From an uncultured Bacteroidales bacterium (lineage in GTDB: Bacteria > Bacteroidota > Bacteroidia > Bacteroidales > WCHB1-69): a DNA stretch of 5,629 nt. The position numbers were made by a program, and so were the translations under genes. Position 1 is the stretch's first letter, and every line of letters starts with the position of its first letter. The stretch lies in assembly GCA_937901455.1 (NCBI GenBank), contig CALDIA010000033.1:1-5629 (forward strand), read 5' to 3'. A model generated the notes under the pieces. The model did no database searches and had not been told where the DNA came from. It was given only the letters and a program-made list of their open reading frames with translations. Shown here in pieces: positions 1 through 5,629 of the stretch.

Positions 1-484
1 GTTGGTTCTTGGGGTTCCACTGGCCGAACTCGTCGCGGTGCGAGAAAAAACGCTCTTTAGCACGCGCCTTTTCCTCGTCGCGACGCGCACCACCAATGCA
101 CGCATCGAACTTGTACTCCTCGATGGTGTCTAACAAGGTAGTGGTCTGTAGCCGGTTGCGACTGGCGTTGTAGCCCTTCTCCTCCTTTACGCGCCCTTTG
201 TTGATGCTCTCTTGTACGGAGCCGACAATGAGTTGCGCATCAAGCTTCCTCACCAAGGCATCCCGATAGTCGAGCGTCTCTTGGAAGTTATGACCGGTGT
301 CAATGTGCAAAAGTGGGAATGGGATTTTGGCGGGATAGAAGGCCTTGTATGCCAAATAGGTGACTACGATGGAATCCTTGCCGCCAGAGAATAAGATGGC
401 TGGCTTCTCAAACTGAGCCGCCACTTCTCGCAGTACATAGATGGATTCTGCTTCTAATTCTTTTAGATGTGTTAGTTTGTACAT
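1..484 (-). CDS. cysD: Sulfate adenylyltransferase small subunit CysD, N-terminal 161 residues (cut by window edge)
   Basis: CysD is the catalytic subunit of the heterodimeric ATP sulfurylase. With the GTPase CysN it makes adenosine 5'-phosphosulfate from ATP and sulfate, the first cytoplasmic step of sulfate assimilation. I translated this from the minus strand: the ATG at 484-482 opens a frame with no stop down to base 1. The product begins MYKLTHLKELEAESIYVLRE. It carries the PP-loop pyrophosphatase motif SGGKDS at residues 33-38, LLHIDTGHNFQET at 58-70 and GGARRDEEKARAKER at 131-145, then the conserved DEFGQWNPKNQ stretch where the window ends. The family is about 300 residues long, so roughly half is present and nothing looks broken. 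CysN would be expected next, beyond base 1. It starts 109 bases after pstB, and a 72-base repeat ends 20 bases before its ATG. Identification is secure; whether it belongs to the pst transcript is not shown. Confidence 0.95.
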   Translation of the reverse strand, partial: MYKLTHLKELEAESIYVLREVAAQFEKPAILFSGGKDSIVVTYLAYKAFYPAKIPFPLLHIDTGHNFQETLDYRDALVRKLDAQLIVGSVQESINKGRVKEEKGYNASRNRLQTTTLLDTIEEYKFDACIGGARRDEEKARAKERFFSHRDEFGQWNPKNQ

Positions 485-504
485 AGATATTTTATTTTTT
501 TGTA

Positions 505-576
505 CCTCACACTATGCTATGTTTGTATGGGATTATTAGCGCTTAGTGTGTCTTTCCATTTGGGGTTGCTTAAGGA
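505..576 (-). repeat. Intergenic repeat element, copy B (pstB-cysD gap), with hairpin
   Basis: This 72-base stretch matches 3264-3336 in the same orientation. By hand alignment about 52 of 73 columns are identical with one gap. The best 40 bases (505-544, against 3264-3303) have 30 identities, and all ten differences are transitions. The copy contains an inverted repeat with ten-base arms (508-517 and 541-550, one mismatch) around a 23-base loop. Read as minus-strand RNA the hairpin is followed by A-rich sequence, not a U-run, so it does not look like an intrinsic terminator for cysD-direction transcription. It ends 20 bases upstream of the cysD ATG. Function unknown; an RNA processing, stability or leader element is inference. 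Confidence 0.7.
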
Positions 577-593
577 TGAATGTTTATAAATGA

Positions 594-1340
594 TTAGCTG
601 AAAGCACCTGTCAAGTATTTCTGGGTGAGTTCATGCTGAGGGTTTTGGAATATCTGCCGAGCATCTCCCTCTTCGATGATTTCACCAAGATACATAAATA
701 TCACATGGTCGGCAATGCGCAATGCCTGCCTCAATGTGTGTGTGACCATGATGATGCTGTATTGCTCCTTGAGTTTTACAAATAGGTCTTCCACAGTCTT
801 GGCAGAGATGGGGTCTAAGGCACTGGTGGCCTCGTCAGCGAGAATATACTCGGGCTGCACAGCCAAGGAGCGCGCCAAACAAAGCCGCTGCTGTTGCCCG
901 ATGGAGAGTCTGGCGGCAGGGGTGTGCAGTCGGTCCTTGACCTCCTCCCACAAGCCGACAGCGCGCAGGTTTTCTTCAACGGTGCGATGCAACTCTTTGC
1001 CTTTGCAGATATTGTTGATGCGGCAACCATAAGCTACATTGTTAAAGATAGACATGGGTAAAGGGAAGGGGCGCTGGCTCACCAATCCGATGCGGCGCCG
1101 CAATTCTGTGATCTCCGTACCACTATGTATGATGTCGGTCCCGTTCACTAATACCTTGCCTTCCATGCGTATGCCCTCCACCGAGTCAATTAACCGGTTG
1201 AGCGTGCGCAGGAGAGTGGTCTTGCCACACCCCGACGGTCCTATGATGCAGGTGATCTGCCGATCAGGGAGCGTGACACTCACATCCTTTAATATATGGT
1301 TGTCCTTGATGTAAATATTCAGTTTTTGTACTTCTATCAT
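594..1340 (-). CDS. pstB: Phosphate ABC transporter ATP-binding protein PstB
   Basis: PstB is the cytoplasmic ATPase of the PstSCAB high-affinity phosphate importer; a dimer hydrolyses ATP to drive the PstC-PstA channel. The 248-residue product has the full ABC order: Walker A GPSGCGKTT (34-42), Q-loop Gln89 followed by the PstB-like RPFPLPMSIFNNVAYG, signature LSIGQQQRLCLARSLA (145-160), Walker B YILADE (165-170), D-loop SALD (173-176) and switch His201. Length is normal for the family, and the C-terminal KYLTGAFS resembles the usual PstB tail. Two motifs differ from the textbook form: the signature is LSIGQ rather than LSGGQ, and Walker B continues DEATSALDP rather than DEP. The catalytic Glu170 and both nucleotide-binding Lys/Thr residues are present, so the protein should be active. 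The ATG at 1340 is 74 bases after the pstA stop. phoU, the usual next gene, is absent. Confidence 0.96.
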   Translation of the reverse strand: MIEVQKLNIYIKDNHILKDVSVTLPDRQITCIIGPSGCGKTTLLRTLNRLIDSVEGIRMEGKVLVNGTDIIHSGTEITELRRRIGLVSQRPFPLPMSIFNNVAYGCRINNICKGKELHRTVEENLRAVGLWEEVKDRLHTPAARLSIGQQQRLCLARSLAVQPEYILADEATSALDPISAKTVEDLFVKLKEQYSIIMVTHTLRQALRIADHVIFMYLGEIIEEGDARQIFQNPQHELTQKYLTGAFS

Positions 1341-1346
1341 TATTTT

Positions 1347-1369
1347 ACGTATATGTTTATTTTTGGCTT
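1347..1369 (-). repeat. Possible fragment of the intergenic repeat ahead of pstB
   Basis: In the 74-base pstA-pstB gap, 1347-1369 matches 3307-3328, part of the left half of repeat copy A, at about 19 of 23 columns with one gap and three mismatches. Orientation is the same, and it ends 6 bases before the pstB ATG. The stretch is AT-rich and short, so chance similarity is a real possibility. The rest of the gap shows no clear stem-loop, promoter or terminator. Confidence 0.25.
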
Positions 1370-1414
1370 TAACTGCTAACCTGTTGCCTGTTTACCGGCC
1401 ACTGATTCCTGCTG

Positions 1415-2269
1415 TTACACTTTATGTTTTGAGAAACGGTTCGTGATGAGGCGACCGGTGAGACTGAGAAGTAGTACGATGATGGTGAGTACGAGGGCGG
1501 CAGCGTAGGCACGGTCCTGCACTTCAGGGATAGGACTGCTAAGTTGGAAGAAGACTGCCAGCGGCAGGGTGGCGGCGGGTTGTGAGAGGGCTGTGGGGAT
1601 ACTGTCGGTGTAGCCCGCAGTGAACATGACCGCAGCGGCATCTCCAATGGCACGTCCGATAGATAAGAGCGTAGCAGTGGCAATGCCGGGCGCTATTTGC
1701 CGCAAAACCACTTTCAAGGTCTCCCATTTGGTGGCTCCCAGTGAGTAGGTGGCATCCAAAATGTCACGGGGAAACTCGCGCGTGGACTCATCCATGGTGC
1801 GGATGAAGATGGGTATGATGAGCAGGGTAATCACGATGATGCCACCCAACAGAGAGGTGCGTAACCCGAAAAAGATCATGATGGTGAAAGCGAAGGCACC
1901 ATATACGATCGATGGAACGCCGAAAAGCACATCAAAGGCCATGCGTGCGGCGTATGCCAACTTCGAGCCAGTTTTCAAATAGATGTTCAAGTAGAAAACC
2001 ACAGGCACAGATATGAGCAATCCCAACAGAGTGGAGGCTCCTACTATATAAAGAGAACCAACGATGGCGTTGAGAAAACCACCTTCCTTGCCAATGTAGA
2101 AACCACCACCTGGTAAACTGCTCACCATTTCCCAACTCATGGCTTTCCAACCATGCGAGAAAATGGTCCATATCACGCTGATGACCATGCCGAAGACGAA
2201 GATCATCGACACCCACATCAGCGTTTTGGCGATAAGTTCTTTGATACGTTTATTGTTCGAAATTTTCAT
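1415..2269 (-). CDS. pstA: Phosphate ABC transporter permease PstA
   Basis: PstA is one of two inner-membrane permeases that form the phosphate channel with PstC. From the ATG at 2269 the product is 284 residues. Hydrophobic segments lie at about 15-38, 67-96, 108-133, 138-157, 195-218 and 255-275, giving the six-helix plan of this family. The cytoplasmic EAA loop that docks on PstB is visible as DATYSLGATKWETLKVVL (172-189) followed by PGI (194-196). The GRAIGDAAAVMFTAG segment (205-219) fits the conserved permease helix, with Asp where Glu is common. The frame is open to a GTG at 2299, but that codon lies inside a hairpin (2296-2322). The ATG followed by the basic KISNNKRIK stretch looks like the natural start. 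It is placed 64 bases after pstC and 74 before pstB, in the order expected of a pst operon. Confidence 0.94.
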   Translation of the reverse strand: MKISNNKRIKELIAKTLMWVSMIFVFGMVISVIWTIFSHGWKAMSWEMVSSLPGGGFYIGKEGGFLNAIVGSLYIVGASTLLGLLISVPVVFYLNIYLKTGSKLAYAARMAFDVLFGVPSIVYGAFAFTIMIFFGLRTSLLGGIIVITLLIIPIFIRTMDESTREFPRDILDATYSLGATKWETLKVVLRQIAPGIATATLLSIGRAIGDAAAVMFTAGYTDSIPTALSQPAATLPLAVFFQLSSPIPEVQDRAYAAALVLTIIVLLLSLTGRLITNRFSKHKV

Positions 2270-2295
2270 ATTGAGGCTTTTTTCAATAGTTCTTT

Positions 2296-2322
2296 CCACA
2301 TCAGGCAGAGGCCATCATGTGG
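2296..2322 (-). other. Imperfect hairpin in the pstC-pstA gap
   Basis: On the minus strand, outer arms CCACAT and ATGTGG (2317-2322 and 2296-2301) pair perfectly. An inner GGC/GCC stem closes a CTCT loop, with a small GAT/TG internal loop between them. The 27-base structure sits 27 bases upstream of the pstA ATG and is followed by A-rich RNA, not a U-run, so it is not a standard terminator. It covers the alternative GTG start at 2299, which argues against that start. A role in mRNA stability or in setting PstA output relative to PstC is inference. Confidence 0.5.
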
Positions 2323-2333
2323 GGAGAATCATG

Positions 2334-3224
2334 CTAAGAATTTTTTTCCATTCGGTAGAGGATGATACGGGACAGCAGGTTGAAGATGAAGACAACGACG
2401 AACAGGATGAGGGCGGCGAACATCAGGGCAGATTCATAGAGCGGCATGGAGAGCATCTCGCCATAGTTGTTGGCGATGAGCGCGGGGATGGGGTAGCCGC
2501 TGTCCAAGGGCGTTTTGGGAATTGTCATCACGCAACCGCAAACCATTAAGACAGCAATGGTTTCACCCATGGCGCGGGAGATGGCCAAGACGGTGGAGGC
2601 AAATATGCCCGGCATGGTCTTTTTTAATACGACCTTGCAGGTGGTCTGCCAGCGTGTGGCTCCCAATGCCAAGGATGCTTCACGAAGGTCTTGCGGCACC
2701 ATGCTGAAGACTTCAATGAACAAGCTGACCAACAAGGGTATGATCATTACACCCAACACTATACCGGCAGCCAACACGGTATATCCGGATGAGAATTCTA
2801 CAAAATGCGGTGCTATTTTGTCGGCAATTAGGGGTACGATGACCAAAGTGCCCCAGATGCCATACACTACAGAGGGCAGAGCGGCCAAAATGTCCAATGC
2901 CGGAAACACGAACCTGCGCACCCGAGGGCGGGCATATTCGGTGAGATAGATGGCCGTGAACATAGATACTGGAAGCGCCAACACAATGGCAATGAATGTT
3001 ACCCAAAGTGTACCCGCAATGAAAGGTAGAAAACCAAACTCCCCCTTCATGGGTTTCCACTCTGAAGAGGAGATCAGGCTCCACAAGGATTTGTCCTCCA
3101 AGACAGGTGCCGATTTCAAGTATAACCCCACAAACATGACCACCACAAAGAGGATGGAGATGATGGTCAGCGTGAACATGACTCCCTCTGCGGTCTTGTC
3201 TTTTATAATCCTCGATTTTTGCAT
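2334..3224 (-). CDS. pstC: Phosphate ABC transporter permease PstC
   Basis: PstC pairs with PstA to form the inner-membrane phosphate channel. From the ATG at 3224 the product is 296 residues, normal for the family. Hydrophobic helices lie at about 16-37, 66-96, 108-135, 149-174, 208-235 and 266-290. The ATPase-docking EAA loop is EASLALGATRWQTTCKVVL (182-200) followed by MPGI (204-207). The SRAMGETIAVLM segment (216-227) matches the conserved Arg/Glu-containing helix characteristic of PstC. The frame is open upstream to a GTG at 3308 and an ATG at 3269, but the added residues are polar and unlike PstC, and both codons lie within repeat copy A. I therefore prefer 3224, where a basic stretch precedes the first helix. 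It follows pstS by 146 bases and precedes pstA by 64. Confidence 0.94.
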   Translation of the reverse strand: MQKSRIIKDKTAEGVMFTLTIISILFVVVMFVGLYLKSAPVLEDKSLWSLISSSEWKPMKGEFGFLPFIAGTLWVTFIAIVLALPVSMFTAIYLTEYARPRVRRFVFPALDILAALPSVVYGIWGTLVIVPLIADKIAPHFVEFSSGYTVLAAGIVLGVMIIPLLVSLFIEVFSMVPQDLREASLALGATRWQTTCKVVLKKTMPGIFASTVLAISRAMGETIAVLMVCGCVMTIPKTPLDSGYPIPALIANNYGEMLSMPLYESALMFAALILFVVVFIFNLLSRIILYRMEKNS

Positions 3225-3263
3225 AGTTTCAGTTTCGTTTTGGATTCTTTCCTTGTGGACGAG

Positions 3264-3336
3264 CCTCATACTGCGCTGCGTCTGTGTGGGGTTGTTGGCG
3301 CTTCGCACGTTTTGTCTATTTTGGGCTTATTAAGGA
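3264..3336 (-). repeat. Intergenic repeat element, copy A (pstS-pstC gap), with hairpin
   Basis: This is the partner of the element at 505-576, same orientation, about 71% identical over its length. As RNA its equivalents of the copy B arms pair as C-G, G-U, U-A, G-U, C-G, then a three-by-three internal loop, then G-C, C-G. Against copy B the third pair changes from U-A to C-G and two G-U pairs become A-U, so base pairing is kept in the outer five pairs despite sequence change. An additional six-base inverted repeat, TTCCTT/AAGGAA (3332-3337 with 3249-3254), could close an outer stem in this copy only. The element ends 39 bases before the preferred pstC ATG. It lies where the abundant binding-protein message meets the permease message, which suits an RNA processing or stability role, but that is inference. 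Confidence 0.7.
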
Positions 3337-3370
3337 ATTATACTTTAAGTTAATTGTATGTTGCTAACTA

Positions 3371-4342
3371 CTATTTGCTATTTGATAATTGCTTTAGGCC
3401 GTTTTGGAGTTTCTCTTCGCTGAGGCCGATGTAACCCGCAGGGGCACACGCTTTCTGTCCCTCGCTGAGCACATACTTCAGAAAGGCTATCACCGCAGGG
3501 TCGGTGGGCACACCATGGGTCACTAAGTACAAGTCACGGGCTGGTGGAGAAGGATACTTGTTGTCTGCAACGGCTTTCACAAATTGGTCTTTGTCATCGT
3601 AAAAGTACTCGTCACTGCTAATGACTCCATCGTTGTTGTTGTCGATGGGGAAAACAAAAAGTCCGTTGTTGGGCTTTCGGCTTTGCTCATCGTAAGCATA
3701 GCCGATGTTGTTGAAGCCAATGGCCAACGCGTCGCGCTGCACGGCATTGGCCAGTCCGGGGTCGCCAAAAACCGCCGTGCCCTGTAGATCCTCCTGTTTT
3801 TTGCCCATCCACATGGCGAAAGTTTCCGCGGCACCACAAGCGTCCGAGCGCGTGTAAACGTGTATCGGCGTTTTGTCGCCGGTGCCCAGCAACTGCCCCC
3901 AAGTCTTGATTTCTCCACTAATCCATACTTTATAGGCCTCTTCCATGGAGATGCCTTTCTTTTTCATTTCAGCAGCAAAAGGGTTTGCTGTGTTTACAGT
4001 GATGACCACCGCATCTTTTGTCACGGCAAAAGGCACCGCTCCCTTCTCTAACTCAGGAGGATATACCTCACGCGACACCATGCCAAGGTCCACAACATTG
4101 GCCAAAACATCGGTCATGCCCTTACCGGCACCACCTGCCGAGATGTCGATGCGCACCCCGGGATTAGCATTCTGGAAGGCATCCACCCACTCTACCGCCA
4201 ATGGATAAAGCGCAAATGCGCCGGATATGGAAATCTCACCAGTGAGACCATCTTTGCCCTCACTGCTCTGCTTGCTGCCACCACATGATGCACATATCAA
4301 CGTGATACAGGTGGCCATTAAAATAGTAAATGCTCTTTTCAT
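3371..4342 (-). CDS. pstS: Periplasmic phosphate-binding lipoprotein PstS
   Basis: PstS captures phosphate and hands it to PstC-PstA. The 323-residue product starts with a lipoprotein signal, MKRAFTILMATCITLICASC, with Cys20 as likely lipidated residue. The lipobox is relaxed (Cys at -3), as is common in Bacteroidota. Mature features fit the PstS-like binding-protein fold: SISGAFALYPLAVEW (38-52), ISAGGAGKGMTDVL (67-80), VDLGMVSR (84-91, with Asp86 in the place of a known ligand residue), YTRSDACGAAETF (163-175), and the hinge-side NNIGYAYD (211-218). Two oddities stand out. The anion-binding loop has RSDACGA where the E. coli type has R-x-D-G-S-G-T, losing the Ser and Thr. Residues 234-245 form a textbook EF-hand loop. 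Given its pst neighbours phosphate is the likely ligand. A related oxyanion cannot be excluded from sequence alone. Confidence 0.93.
   Translation of the reverse strand: MKRAFTILMATCITLICASCGGSKQSSEGKDGLTGEISISGAFALYPLAVEWVDAFQNANPGVRIDISAGGAGKGMTDVLANVVDLGMVSREVYPPELEKGAVPFAVTKDAVVITVNTANPFAAEMKKKGISMEEAYKVWISGEIKTWGQLLGTGDKTPIHVYTRSDACGAAETFAMWMGKKQEDLQGTAVFGDPGLANAVQRDALAIGFNNIGYAYDEQSRKPNNGLFVFPIDNNNDGVISSDEYFYDDKDQFVKAVADNKYPSPPARDLYLVTHGVPTDPAVIAFLKYVLSEGQKACAPAGYIGLSEEKLQNGLKQLSNSK
3608..3643 (-). other. EF-hand-like calcium-binding loop encoded within pstS
   Basis: Residues 234-245 of PstS read DNNNDGVISSDE. This has Asp at position 1, Asn at 3, Asp at 5, Gly at 6, Ile at 8 and Glu at 12, exactly the canonical EF-hand ligand pattern. 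It is single, not paired, and lies in an acidic surface-like insertion between FVFPI and YFYDDKD. A single loop of this kind resembles the calcium sites of extracytoplasmic proteins rather than a calmodulin-type sensor. Calcium binding is inferred from the pattern only. Confidence 0.6.
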
Positions 4343-4371
4343 ATTAAAATTTTTGATGTATAGTCTTAATC

Positions 4372-5553
4372 CTAAAACTTCACCGTCACCATGGTCGTAA
4401 CATTATGCCCCAGTTGGTCAATGTTGTAGCGTTGCTTCAAAGTGTAGTTCAGCTGCACGCGCACATGCTTTTCGGGCCACCAATCGAGCCCGGCGGAATA
4501 GTAGATGGAGGGCTGTTTGTCGTTCAGGTTGAGGTCTTTTTGGTAGTAGTCGAAACGCACGATGGGACGGAGTTTCTGTTGCATCGGTCTATTCTTACCC
4601 CAGCCGAAATCAAACCAGTAGCCCGCAACAACGTAAAAACCATGAGAGAGTGCGGGGGTGGGAACAAAGTGATAATCTTGGCCAAACGGGCCGCCAGTGT
4701 ATAGAGCGAAGTCGGTAACTCCCCACAGGTACTCACTGCGTAACATCAATTTTTTGGTATGGTATTCAATGCCATACGCATTGCGAAAGCGGGTGCCGTC
4801 CATGCCGGTGCTTGTCCCGTCATGCTGCATGTCGTACTTGCCCCAATATCCCGAAACAGAAAGGGATAGCCCTTTCACGAACGGACAAAACTCCAACCTT
4901 GCCGAGATGTCCTTGGCCATGTTGTCGGTCTTCACGTTGATGCCGTTGCCACCGAAGATGCCGATGCCATAGGTCAAAATCGGAATCCGCTCACCGTGCA
5001 CTTCCGCCGATGCCGCCGTTCCTGTCAGCATAAGACCAATTTCGCGGCCGTTGGCGTAAGAACTAATACCCGTAACATCTTTATAGCCAGATAATGCGCT
5101 GATAACCTGTGCGTTTTCTGTCAACTCCAAATCTAAGGGCGAGAGTTTGTTCTCCAAAGAAAACGGAATCTTAAACTGTCCGACCTGCAACTGGACATAC
5201 TGGCAGAAATTTACCTTCAAGAAGGCGTCAATCAGTCTCGGATTTGGCGCAAAATCGCTCTGTAGCCGGAAGTCCACCCACTTGGAAAGGCTGCCCTTAA
5301 GGTCGAGGCGGGCGCGCCGAATTTGCATTACACTACTCTCATTATCAGAACTGTAATAGTCGTAAGCATATTGAGCGTCAATCCAGCCGCCAATCTTAAA
5401 ATTGTCTTTTATTTGCTGTATAACCCGTTCTCTTTTAATAGATGCCGTGTCACCTACTTCTTTCTTGGTTACCTCTTGTTGCGCGTATGAAATTTGTCCG
5501 ATAGACAAAATCAATATGGAAATATAAATGAGGTTGTAATGTTTTTTTGACAT
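4372..5553 (-). CDS. Phosphate-selective porin, OprO/OprP (Porin_O_P) type
   Basis: The product is an outer-membrane beta-barrel expected to admit phosphate to the periplasm. From the ATG at 5553 it has 393 residues, starting with a signal peptide (MSKKHYNLIYISILILSIGQ, cleavage likely after ISYA near residue 24). The mature part has alternating polar and aromatic strands. Family-like segments are IGGWIDAQYAYDYY (54-67), MQIRRARLDLKGSLS (76-90), QVGQFKIPFSLENK (123-136), ELTENAQVISAL (143-154), NGREIGLMLTG (168-178) and PIVRFDYYQKDLN (330-342). It ends VTVKF with the terminal Phe typical of barrel insertion. An upstream ATG at 5619 would add 22 residues before the signal peptide, which is unlikely. 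Only 29 bases separate it from pstS, so the two are almost certainly co-transcribed. That context supports phosphate over a general or polyphosphate role, which the family also includes. Confidence 0.88.
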   Translation of the reverse strand: MSKKHYNLIYISILILSIGQISYAQQEVTKKEVGDTASIKRERVIQQIKDNFKIGGWIDAQYAYDYYSSDNESSVMQIRRARLDLKGSLSKWVDFRLQSDFAPNPRLIDAFLKVNFCQYVQLQVGQFKIPFSLENKLSPLDLELTENAQVISALSGYKDVTGISSYANGREIGLMLTGTAASAEVHGERIPILTYGIGIFGGNGINVKTDNMAKDISARLEFCPFVKGLSLSVSGYWGKYDMQHDGTSTGMDGTRFRNAYGIEYHTKKLMLRSEYLWGVTDFALYTGGPFGQDYHFVPTPALSHGFYVVAGYWFDFGWGKNRPMQQKLRPIVRFDYYQKDLNLNDKQPSIYYSAGLDWWPEKHVRVQLNYTLKQRYNIDQLGHNVTTMVTVKF

Positions 5554-5629
5554 ATACAATTCGAATATATTTATGGTGACCTCTATTTTTACCATTTTCG
5601 CGCCATACCTCCAGACCATGCGAGGTCCG
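5554..5629 (-). other. Upstream region of the porin-pst operon (cut by window edge)
   Basis: These 76 bases precede the first gene of the group. The last 30 before the ATG are AT-rich. I see no convincing Bacteroidota promoter (TAnnTTTG with an upstream TTTG), Pho box or leader structure. The operon promoter is probably beyond the window edge. Confidence 0.4.

Noticed and set aside
212..394. Plus-strand open frame of 60 residues
   Set aside because: It lies wholly antisense to the strongly supported cysD and shows no recognisable domain.
508..550. Inverted repeat considered as an intrinsic terminator after pstB
   Set aside because: On the minus strand it is followed by A-rich sequence rather than a U-run, and its loop is long (23 bases). 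The plus side also lacks a proper T-run.
2139..2549. Plus-strand open frame of 136 residues spanning the pstA-pstC junction
   Set aside because: It is antisense to two secure permease genes. Its His/Asp/Glu-rich composition is what the complement of membrane-protein codons produces.
2515..2949. Plus-strand open frame of 144 residues inside pstC
   Set aside because: Antisense shadow of pstC with no domain or plausible start context.
3225..3308. N-terminal extension of PstC from a GTG at 3308
   Set aside because: The 28 added residues are polar and unlike PstC, and much of the stretch belongs to a repeat also found in a non-coding gap.
5562..5569. TATATTCG as a Bacteroidota -7 promoter box (TAnnTTTG) for the porin
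   Set aside because: It has one mismatch, no matching upstream TTTG, and lies only 8 bases from the ATG.
5565..5585. GTCACCATAAATAT as a Pho box before the porin
   Set aside because: Only a partial match to the E. coli half-site and no second direct repeat. The Pho box consensus is also not established for this phylum.

Overview
The window reads as ordinary chromosomal DNA from a Bacteroidota member, probably Bacteroidales and possibly Prevotella-like. This rests on a Porin_O_P-type outer-membrane channel placed ahead of pstS, a PstS that is a lipoprotein with a relaxed lipobox, the CysD sequence type, and the absence of obvious Shine-Dalgarno sites before the starts. The genus is inference; the window has no rRNA or marker gene.

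Every gene I can support lies on the minus strand, so transcription runs from high to low coordinates. From right to left: a phosphate-type porin (4372-5553), the phosphate-binding lipoprotein PstS (3371-4342), the permeases PstC (2334-3224) and PstA (1415-2269), the ATPase PstB (594-1340), and the first half of cysD (1-484, cut by the window edge). Gaps are 29, 146, 64, 74 and 109 bases. No convincing intrinsic terminator or promoter is visible in any gap, so the first five genes probably form one operon. CysD may be read through from it or have its own promoter.

As a pathway, the porin would pass phosphate through the outer membrane, PstS would capture it in the periplasm, PstC and PstA would form the inner-membrane channel, and PstB would power import. 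The usual last gene, phoU, does not follow pstB. The next gene instead starts sulfate activation (ATP sulfurylase small subunit).

The most unusual signal is non-coding. The pstS-pstC gap (3264-3336) and the pstB-cysD gap (505-576) hold the same roughly 72-base element in the same orientation, about 71% identical. In its 40-base core all ten differences are transitions. Both copies can form a hairpin at matching positions, with one compensatory pair change and two G-U/A-U changes. A possible partial third copy precedes pstB, and an unrelated-looking hairpin sits between pstC and pstA. Other points are an EF-hand-like calcium loop inside PstS and a PstS anion-binding segment lacking the usual Ser/Thr residues. 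The window holds no CRISPR, insertion sequence, tRNA or defence system that I can see.
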